Shown here piece after piece: positions 33,364 through 38,994 of a stretch of DNA of 38,994 nt; positions within the stretch are counted from its first letter, which is position 1, and every line of letters begins with the position of its first letter. The notes under the pieces are model-generated. The model was given only the letters and a program-made list of their open reading frames with translations. It searched no databases and was not told where the DNA came from. The translations under genes and the position numbers were made by a program. This DNA is from Bacteroidota bacterium. Lineage in GTDB: Bacteria; Bacteroidota; Ignavibacteria; UBA10030; SZUA-254. The stretch is taken from the NCBI GenBank assembly GCA_020056225.1, contig JAGVIE010000025.1, forward strand, positions 1 to 38,994, written 5' to 3'.

Positions 33364-35049
33364 TCAATAATCCCTCTTTAATGCTCTCTGTCCAACCACA
33401 AGTGATATCGCACCGATGATGATTGATATAATGAAGAAAGCTAACACAGCATAATTTAAATTTGCCACATCGAACGGAATCCCTTTAAGTATCAAACCAA
33501 AATATCCGTTGAGCGGGAGAAAAACAATCGCAACCATAATCGTGAGATAGACTATGCTTAACAAGAACGTTACCGTTGCGCTCTGCGACGAAGCGACTCG
33601 GATAGGGTTTTTCTCTTTGAAGTCGGAAAAATAACTGCCTGCTCCAAGATTCAATCCGACAAACGCAAACGCAACACTCACCATAATAACAGATGCAGAT
33701 TGAACCAGAACAGGGTATGCCCACAACGACCTATGCGAGAATATTACAAGAATCTCGCTCATCAAAAGTATAGGAATAAAGGCGATCAGATATTTTAGCC
33801 AGAATATCTTGGTGCGCTTCACGGGTGCGCTCAGCACCGTCCAGAAGTTTGTGCCTTCTATGCTGATAGCCGGAAACACAAACCTCAGCGCAATCGAGGC
33901 AATTAAGAACGCATTGAACAAAAGCAGTGCCATATAAGATACAGTTTGCAGGAAAGGCAGGTTCTGCCTGAGGTTTATGTTGGCAACACTCACAACGAAC
34001 GTTATCACTAAAATCGTGATAATACCGAGATGAATCCACTGGCTCGGCTCGCGTACGAACTGCCAGACTTCCTTTTTTATAAGCACACTCGTTTGCATCT
34101 CAAGTCTTGGTGGTCTCGTGAATGAAAACATCTTCATCATAGGAAAGCGCGACTCACCCCCGGCTCTGAAGTTCAACGATGCCAGCCAGCTTGTGTAAAA
34201 TAATTTCTTCCCGATCCATACCATCATCCCGAATATAAATATTGTCGCGATAACCAGCAGGATCGTATATGAAAGAGCGAAGGAAGAATCTCCACGCATA
34301 GTCCAGTACAACGACTCGGCAATCCAGTAATTTGGGAAATACCTTGTAACAGGCGGGTCGAGATAACCGAAATACTGATCGAGATTTGGGAAATGCTGCC
34401 ATACCTGATTTACGAGCCGAAGCGGGTTTGTCATCGAGAAGTACAAAAAGAGCGACTCCAGGTACAGAATCGAGAGGATAGCTATCATCTTACGGACACC
34501 TATCTTCTGAGCGAATCTCATCAATAATAAAAGAATCATAACAGCGATGCATCCGGCTATCAGCATGAACGGGATAAGCATGAAAACCATCGTATTAAAA
34601 TAAAATGTCCACGGCATATGGAAATGGGAACCGTAACCCAACAGCACTGCGAGTGCTATCAGGAAGAAAGCGGCTGAACTATAGAAAAAATTATCGAAGA
34701 ATTTTATGACAAAGAGATTTGTGTGCGATACGGGCTTGGTCAGATAATACGACATCTCCTGCGAGCGGTAAAATGTGGCATACGAAACGATGATGTTGCC
34801 TACATTGATCGAGAGAAAGTAAACGAATAACAGCATCGACAAAAGCCGATGAAATAAGAATAGACCGATATGAACAGATTCGAGCAGATAATCGGTGGCA
34901 ACACGAGTTGAATAGTAAGCGCCTATAACGAATCCGCCGAATACAATAAGTGATGCAGTATGTTTAACATAATCCCGCATCCTCCACCCTGCGGAAAATT
35001 TCAGCGAGATCTTGAGCTTGAAAAGAGCAATATGAAAGATAGAACTCAT
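33364..35049 (-). CDS. ABC transporter permease (ABC-2-like exporter)
   Basis: The 561-aa integral membrane protein has about twelve hydrophobic segments, for example LIVFGGFVIGAYYS, LLSMLLFVYFLSINVG, PFMLIAGCIAVMILLLLM and FFIISIIIGAISLVVG near the C-terminus. It resembles large permeases paired with single ATPases of the drug/bacteriocin exporter type found in Bacteroidota; the substrate cannot be told. No signal peptide. Its start codon overlaps the stop of the ATPase gene in ATGA, so the two are translationally coupled and form one transporter. Confidence 0.85.
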   Translation of the reverse strand: MSSIFHIALFKLKISLKFSAGWRMRDYVKHTASLIVFGGFVIGAYYSTRVATDYLLESVHIGLFLFHRLLSMLLFVYFLSINVGNIIVSYATFYRSQEMSYYLTKPVSHTNLFVIKFFDNFFYSSAAFFLIALAVLLGYGSHFHMPWTFYFNTMVFMLIPFMLIAGCIAVMILLLLMRFAQKIGVRKMIAILSILYLESLFLYFSMTNPLRLVNQVWQHFPNLDQYFGYLDPPVTRYFPNYWIAESLYWTMRGDSSFALSYTILLVIATIFIFGMMVWIGKKLFYTSWLASLNFRAGGESRFPMMKMFSFTRPPRLEMQTSVLIKKEVWQFVREPSQWIHLGIITILVITFVVSVANINLRQNLPFLQTVSYMALLLFNAFLIASIALRFVFPAISIEGTNFWTVLSAPVKRTKIFWLKYLIAFIPILLMSEILVIFSHRSLWAYPVLVQSASVIMVSVAFAFVGLNLGAGSYFSDFKEKNPIRVASSQSATVTFLLSIVYLTIMVAIVFLPLNGYFGLILKGIPFDVANLNYAVLAFFIISIIIGAISLVVGQRALKRDY

Positions 35050-35768
35050 TTAGTTAACTCTAAAAAGAGAGATTCAAATTTGCCGTCGTATTTATCTTTC
35101 ATAATGTGTAAAGCATCGGGCGTATTTTCAAAGATGAGCCGTCCTTCTTTAATAATTCCGATTCGGTTACATAACTCTTCTGCAACAGGCAAGCTGTGAG
35201 TCGACATGAAAATCGCGATGCCATCTTTCGATTTCTTCCTTAATGTTTCTTTCACGATGTGAGCGCTTCGCGGATCGAGTCCAACCATCAGCTCATCGAT
35301 GATGAGAACTTTCGGATTGTGCAATAGTGCAGATGCAATCACAATGCGTTGTCGCATTCCTTGCGAATAATTTTCAGTCCTTTGATCAATCCACGATCCG
35401 ATCTCAAACAGATCGGCGATTTCTTTTATCCGTTCAGTTGTTTCAGCATGTCTCATTTTGTACAACCCTGCGCTGAAGTAGAGAAATTCCCTGCCGGTCA
35501 GTTTTTCATACAGAAACGGCTGGTCGGGGATGTAACCGGTTGCCATCTTTGCGTCGATCGGCTCTCTCTGTATATCGAATCCATTAATTGATATTGCTCC
35601 GGATGTAGGCGCGAACAATCCAACCATCATTTTAATAGTAGTAGTTTTGCCCGCACCATTAGGTCCGAGAAAGCCGTAGAATTCACCGGCTTTGATCTCG
35701 ATCGTGAGATCATCGACGGCGGTGAAATCATTAAACTTTTTTGTGAGATGTTGTAGTCTGATCATCAT
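35046..35768 (-). CDS. ABC transporter ATP-binding protein
   Basis: This 240-aa protein is the ATPase of the exporter. Motifs are Walker A GPNGAGKT (35-42), Q-loop Q83, signature YSQGMRQR (134-141), Walker B VLIIDE (154-159), D-loop GLDPR and switch H191 (MSTHSL). The usual Pro after the catalytic Glu (DEP) is Leu here (DELMVGLDP), a small change next to an intact Glu. It is typical of CcmA/drug-exporter subfamilies. Two ATGs in tandem (35768 and 35765) are possible. It is the first gene of a two-gene operon. Confidence 0.92.
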   Translation of the reverse strand: MMIRLQHLTKKFNDFTAVDDLTIEIKAGEFYGFLGPNGAGKTTTIKMMVGLFAPTSGAISINGFDIQREPIDAKMATGYIPDQPFLYEKLTGREFLYFSAGLYKMRHAETTERIKEIADLFEIGSWIDQRTENYSQGMRQRIVIASALLHNPKVLIIDELMVGLDPRSAHIVKETLRKKSKDGIAIFMSTHSLPVAEELCNRIGIIKEGRLIFENTPDALHIMKDKYDGKFESLFLELTK

Positions 35769-35982
35769 TATATAATATTTATGCTTTATAAATGTTTAAA
35801 ATATTTCTGAAAGAAGCAAGAGTCTGACTGGAACGCTTAAATGTAACCTTATCAATGCTTAGACGTAGTAGTAATCAGCGTTTGTGTCACTAAATCGTAT
35901 CCTTTGCTAATAATATTTTTATCGGAGATGATAAATCATATTAGCGGTCAGTTTTTTATCTGGCATTTATATATGATATATA

Positions 35983-36011
35983 TTGACAGCTTCTTGTATT
36001 TTAATTATCTT
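35983..36011 (+). promoter_or_regulatory. Promoter of the 29-residue-repeat protein gene
   Basis: Plus-strand TTGACA (35983-35988), 17 bases, then TATCTT (36006-36011). The predicted start near 36018 lies inside the palindrome at 36011-36022. The leader would be about 45 bases. Confidence 0.65.
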
Positions 36012-36022
36012 AATGATCATTA
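36011..36022. promoter_or_regulatory. 12-bp palindrome over the predicted transcription start
   Basis: TAATGATCATTA is a perfect palindrome starting at the last base of the -10 element. A repressor site is possible; at this AT content chance is not excluded. Confidence 0.3.
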
Positions 36023-36062
36023 GACCCAAATAGACTAATCATAAAAAGAAATGGAAGGTTAT

Positions 36063-37334
36063 ATGCGTCAGTATTTTCCACGATGTTTTGCTTCAATCTC
36101 AATTGTAATTTTATTATTACCCTGTCTGAGCATTTCCCAGAATTCGTTTCAGGGGTTGTTGAACTCTTCATCGTTGCCAGATTACGGTAAACTGAAGACT
36201 TTGCCAGGCGTAATTGATAATAAACGGTTGGTCTCCCGAATTACATCTCCAAACGGATGGGTAATCACAGAATTTGTAAGCGATCTTTGGAGCGGTAGCG
36301 TATGGGAACACTTTAATCGTGAAGTCAATACGTACAACGCGAACGGTTACTGCACGGAACGGTTATCTCAGGACTGGACTGGCAGCGCATGGGCAGATGT
36401 ATCGAGAGACAGCAACGTTCTCGATATCAATGGAAAGGTCTCGATAACGTATGCCCAGAAATGGAGCGGAGCTGCATGGATCGATTCTTCAAAACTTACA
36501 TATACTTACGATATCAATGGCTACAATACGGAGATCTTAGATCAGCGATGGACGGGAAGCAGTTGGGAAGATTACTCGAAGCAGACAAATACGATAGATG
36601 CAGATGGTCAGGCAACTGAGAGGTTGTATCAGAATTGGACCGGAGTTACATGGCTGAATGATACCAGAGAACTCCTGACATATAATTTTTTCGGAAGTAT
36701 GACGGAATTCATCTATCAAACGTGGGTAACATCCGACTGGAACAACGAATTCAAAACCACAAATGTCTATGATATTGTCAATTTCCTGATAGAGTCGTAC
36801 TTTCAGTTATGGGATGGAAGTAATTGGGCAGATCAATCATCATCCTATTATTTATATAACGACAATGAACAAATTACGGAAATATTAAGTAAACGCTGGA
36901 ATGGTTTCGCGTGGCTTACCTCCAACCGTTCTATTTATACGTATGATACTTACGGAAACACGATTGAAATTGTTTATCAGAACTTTTTCGGCGCTGCATG
37001 GGTGAACTCTTTCAGAATGGTAAATACATGGCAGGAATATTCAACCGGCGTTAATGAGAATGATTATTTTTCCGATTATCATCTATCCTATAATTATCCT
37101 AATCCTTTTAATCCCATGACAAAAATAAATTACACAATCAAGAAGCAGGGATTGGTCGTATTGAAGATATACGATCTTCTCGGACGCGATGTAGCAACAT
37201 TGGTGAACGAGAATAAGCCGGCGGGGCATTTTACAACACAATGGAATGCAGAAGGTTTCGTAAGTGGAATTTATTTTTACAGGTTAATAGCAGGTGATTA
37301 TTCAGCGACCGGAAGAATGTTATTAATGAAATAA
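36063..37334 (+). CDS. T9SS-sorted surface protein with 29-residue tandem repeats
   Basis: From ATG 36063 (GGAAGG four bases upstream) the product is 423 aa; the in-frame ATG 36051 lacks a ribosome site. A signal peptide (residues 1-26, ending SISQ) is followed by a degenerate repeat (~62-90) and eight 29-residue repeats without a single insertion or deletion (~91-322, bases 36333-37028). The consensus is roughly Y-D-x-N-G-x-x-T-E-x-x-x-Q-x-W-T-G-S-x-W-x-D-x-S-x-x-x-x-T. Trp at repeat positions 15 and 20 is the strongest feature. The C-terminal ~80 residues are a T9SS type A sorting domain (YPNPFNPMTKINYTI, VLKIYDLLGRDVATLVNE, SGIYFYRLIAGDYSATGRML). It is a single-gene unit with promoter and terminator. 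It should be a surface solenoid or adhesin-like protein; ligand unknown. Confidence 0.85.
   Translation: MRQYFPRCFASISIVILLLPCLSISQNSFQGLLNSSSLPDYGKLKTLPGVIDNKRLVSRITSPNGWVITEFVSDLWSGSVWEHFNREVNTYNANGYCTERLSQDWTGSAWADVSRDSNVLDINGKVSITYAQKWSGAAWIDSSKLTYTYDINGYNTEILDQRWTGSSWEDYSKQTNTIDADGQATERLYQNWTGVTWLNDTRELLTYNFFGSMTEFIYQTWVTSDWNNEFKTTNVYDIVNFLIESYFQLWDGSNWADQSSSYYLYNDNEQITEILSKRWNGFAWLTSNRSIYTYDTYGNTIEIVYQNFFGAAWVNSFRMVNTWQEYSTGVNENDYFSDYHLSYNYPNPFNPMTKINYTIKKQGLVVLKIYDLLGRDVATLVNENKPAGHFTTQWNAEGFVSGIYFYRLIAGDYSATGRMLLMK
36246..37028 (+). repeat. Nine tandem 87-bp coding repeats (29 residues each)
   Basis: A degenerate first unit (36246-36332) and eight units of exactly 87 bases (36333-37028) encode the W-rich repeats. 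They are diverged at the DNA level but keep perfect spacing, indicating selection on repeat length. Confidence 0.8.
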
Positions 37335-37367
37335 TAATCAGATTTCTTGAAGATCACTAAACATAAA

Positions 37368-37396
37368 AGCCCCCTGCCGGATTTGTAGGGGGCTTA
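37368..37396 (+). terminator. Rho-independent terminator after the repeat protein
   Basis: AAGCCCCCT (37368-37376) pairs with AGGGGGCTT (37388-37396), followed by ACTTTTATCTT, 34 bases past the stop. Confidence 0.85.
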
Positions 37397-37508
37397 CTTT
37401 TATCTTATCCTGCCAGTTTTAATTTCATGCTGAATGATTTTTTGTAAGTGTAGTTGTAATAATTTTTACATTACGAGATCGCTAACATTTACAATTAAGA
37501 TTTTATTT

Positions 37509-37537
37509 TTGCAAGATCGCTTTAAGTTTTGTATATT
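37509..37537 (+). promoter_or_regulatory. Promoter of tRNA-Leu
   Basis: TTGCAA (37509-37514), 17 bases, then TATATT (37532-37537). The predicted start is ~27 bases before the mature 5' end. Confidence 0.65.
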
Positions 37538-37570
37538 ATTTGCCACGAGTTCTTATGATAGCTACAAAAT

Positions 37571-37659
37571 GCTGAAGTGGCGGAACTGGCAGACGCGCTG
37601 GACTCAAAATCCAGTCCGGCTTACCCCGGGTGTGGGTTCAACTCCCACCTTCAGCACCA
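37571..37659 (+). tRNA. tRNA-Leu (anticodon CAA)
   Basis: A class II tRNA of 89 bases with encoded CCA. The acceptor stem GCTGAAG (37571-37577) pairs with CTTCAGC (37649-37655), followed by discriminator A and CCA (37657-37659). The anticodon stem CTGGA/TCCAG encloses loop CTCAAAA, giving anticodon CAA (37605-37607), which reads UUG. A long variable arm lies between the anticodon and T arms. The T arm is GTGGG-TTCAACT-CCCAC (37632-37648). All stems pair, so it is functional. Confidence 0.97.
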
Positions 37660-37731
37660 ATGCAGAAGCAGCGAATGTGGGTTCTCAGCCGGAGGCTGAT
37701 CCGCTTCTGCGGAAACTCCCACCTTCAGCAC
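37631..37731 (+). repeat. Duplicated tRNA 3' end; second copy interrupted by two hairpins
   Basis: TGTGGGTTC occurs at 37631-37639 and 37676-37684. AACTCCCACCTTCAGCAC occurs at 37640-37657 and 37714-37731. In the tRNA the two blocks are contiguous and form the T arm plus acceptor 3' strand. In the second copy 29 bases (37685-37713) are inserted in the T-loop and fold into two hairpins: TCAGCC-GGA-GGCTGA (37685-37699) and TCCGC-TTCT-GCGGA (37700-37713). An alternative outer stem pairs GCAGAAGC (37662-37669) with GCTTCTGC (37703-37710). No second tRNA 5' half is present. Confidence 0.8.
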
Positions 37732-37807
37732 ACTTTTTATGTGCAAATCAAATTGCCTACCGTTATATTTCCAGTAAATTGTTATTCACCAAATATTTTA
37801 AATAAAA

Positions 37808-37835
37808 AAAGTCGGAAGAATCATCTTCCGACTTT
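37808..37835 (-). terminator. Strong terminator between the tRNA and the Ycf48-like gene
   Basis: A perfect 12-base stem (AAAGTCGGAAGA, 37808-37819, with TCTTCCGACTTT, 37824-37835) with a four-base loop. On the minus strand it is followed by TTTTTTTAT, so it ends the gene stopping at 37859; it may also stop the plus-strand tRNA transcript, though the T-run on that side is short. Confidence 0.88.
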
Positions 37836-37858
37836 CATTAATAAAGTATTTTCAGATT

Positions 37859-38994
37859 TTATTTACGCCGTTGACTGTACCATCCGGGGATTGGATCTTT
37901 CGCAAAGTAGAATGATTCCAATGTATTAAGATTTGCCGGATCGGCTTGACCCATATCATTTGCATAACGAGCCATCGAATACCACTCGGGCATATAACCT
38001 ACCGGTTTGTTATTTTCATACAACGGATCACCATTTGTATACCAGGACGTCGGCATAAAGTTACCCCATCGTACTACATCGATAGTTTTCTTCTCGTATC
38101 CTAAGATGACCTCTGTAACTCTATCTTCTTTAATAAGGTATTTTACGAGCCGAATTTCACCCTGCGGCAATAAATCCCATTTGTACCAACGAACACCGAA
38201 TGCAGCAGTATCATCATAAACGTAACCGATACTAGCGTTCACAAGATTAGCAATGCCGGGACCAAGTTTTATATGATTGTCGAACCTGACACTGTCATTC
38301 CTGATGATCGTGAATCCGCCCGGCGATACATTCCTGACCTCTTTTGGACCAAAGATCGGTAATAAAGATGGAGGTATCGGCTGTCTAACATATTCATACC
38401 AGGCAGCGGGTAGGTCGACATATAACTGAGGGTCAAATAAAATTATTCCTACGTCACTGTCAAGCGTATCATCATAATTCACTACACTCGCGTCAGGATT
38501 AATGTAGTTTATTATATTAAAGAATGGTTTCCTCCTCGCGTGCATCTCGAGCACATATCTGTTTCTAACGCGTACATTTGCCGGGTTGAAATGCATGCCT
38601 GATAATCGTGATGTAGTGAAGTTTGTACTCTGCGTCCATGTTTCACCGCCGTCGGAAGTTGCCAATATAGTACCGCCATCGCCTATTGCTCTTCCGCGGT
38701 TGCTATCGACAAAAGTGACTTTATAAAGATTTGCTGAGACCGGAGTTTCTTTTTTAGCCCAGGTTTCACCTAAATCGGTTGTCTTGAGGATAGTTCCATT
38801 ATCACCGACGACCCACCCAACTCTGTAGTCAAATGCATTAGCCCCTTTCGGTCCAAAGAAAATTCCTCGCAAAGTAGATGTTGTGGTACTTGTTCGGGAA
38901 TTCCATATTGCACCCGCATTTTTCGAGATTGCAATAGCGCCATTAGCACCGACAATGATGCCTGTATCATTCGCGAAGAAAACCGAGTAAAAAT
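37859..38994 (-). CDS. Ycf48/BNR-like repeat surface protein, partial at window edge
   Basis: The reading frame is open to the right edge, so the start is outside the window; 377 residues are visible. The N-terminal visible part has Ycf48-like (BNR) propeller repeats: VFFANDTGIIVGANGAIAIS, VGWVVGDNGTILKTTDLGETW, GRAIGDGGTILATSDGGETW. The remaining ~260 residues (for example GGFTIIRNDSVRFDNHIKLG) match no domain I recognise. The protein ends PIPGWYSQRRK with no T9SS sorting domain. In FCB bacteria such repeats are common in large secreted proteins and do not imply photosystem assembly. Methionine-like starts inside the window, such as TTG 38872, are not the true start. Confidence 0.75.
   Translation of the reverse strand, partial: FYSVFFANDTGIIVGANGAIAISKNAGAIWNSRTSTTTSTLRGIFFGPKGANAFDYRVGWVVGDNGTILKTTDLGETWAKKETPVSANLYKVTFVDSNRGRAIGDGGTILATSDGGETWTQSTNFTTSRLSGMHFNPANVRVRNRYVLEMHARRKPFFNIINYINPDASVVNYDDTLDSDVGIILFDPQLYVDLPAAWYEYVRQPIPPSLLPIFGPKEVRNVSPGGFTIIRNDSVRFDNHIKLGPGIANLVNASIGYVYDDTAAFGVRWYKWDLLPQGEIRLVKYLIKEDRVTEVILGYEKKTIDVVRWGNFMPTSWYTNGDPLYENNKPVGYMPEWYSMARYANDMGQADPANLNTLESFYFAKDPIPGWYSQRRK

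Noticed and set aside
36333-37028. Regular 87-bp periodicity as a CRISPR array
   Set aside because: The repeats are coding, diverged and in frame, with no constant repeat plus variable spacer pattern and no cas genes.
37434-37805. 123-aa plus-strand reading frame
   Set aside because: It runs through the tRNA-Leu promoter and gene, which explain the sequence.
37859-38872. Complete 337-aa protein starting at TTG 38872
   Set aside because: The frame stays open to the window edge and encodes further Ycf48-like sequence upstream, so the gene is partial.

Overview
The window is about 39 kb of AT-rich (roughly 40% GC by eye), gene-dense bacterial DNA. It looks like a chromosomal segment from the Bacteroidota/Ignavibacteriota (FCB) side of the tree, most likely Ignavibacteria-like. 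The signs are C-terminal type IX secretion (T9SS) sorting domains with the motif YPNPFNP, a PorV/PorQ-family protein, a TonB-dependent receptor with an N-terminal carboxypeptidase-regulatory domain, outer-membrane beta-barrels and several surface beta-propellers. The taxon is an inference; no rRNA is present. Several promoters nevertheless fit the TTGACA-17-TATAAT type, unlike the usual Bacteroidetes -7/-33 boxes, and many starts carry a strong AGGAG ribosome site.

Layout. Positions 61-5580 (minus): a truncated 540-aa copy of a T9SS cargo protein, a secreted gamma-glutamyltransferase, a 592-aa beta-barrel and a 39-aa ORF. Positions 5633-16965 (minus) form one long run, in transcription order: TonB-dependent receptor, full-length 1134-aa T9SS cargo, PorV-like barrel, PIG-L-type protein lacking the catalytic HPDDE motif, NHL propeller, ssb. 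The receptor is preceded by a TTGACA-17-TATATT promoter and an exact 7-1-7 Fur-type palindrome, so the run is probably metal-responsive. Positions 17304-20179 (minus): class-V aminotransferase and YtcJ-like amidohydrolase. 20334-21092 (plus): mazG. 21100-27654 (minus): an unknown lipoprotein, phoH, a LysM/coiled-coil pair, radC, a TPR plus periplasmic-binding fusion resembling LpoA, and a TPR protein. 27776-33233 (minus): a 1100-aa T9SS-sorted propeller protein, a second propeller protein and an M74-like murein endopeptidase lipoprotein. 33364-35768 (minus): an ABC exporter pair. 36063-37334 (plus): a T9SS-sorted protein made of 29-residue tandem repeats. 37571-37659 (plus): tRNA-Leu(CAA), followed by a copy of its own 3' end whose T-loop is interrupted by two hairpins. 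37859-38994 (minus): a Ycf48-like protein cut by the window edge.

How it fits together. Most of the window encodes the cell surface: import, T9SS export and anchoring, and wall remodelling. Ordinary housekeeping genes (ssb, mazG, phoH, radC) lie among them. The most system-like part is the receptor/T9SS cargo/PorV run under a Fur-type site. It resembles SusC/SusD in layout, but the partner is a T9SS cargo with a fibronectin-like domain. A truncated paralogue of that partner sits at the left edge with a near-identical leader. No CRISPR array, transposase, phage gene or rRNA is visible.
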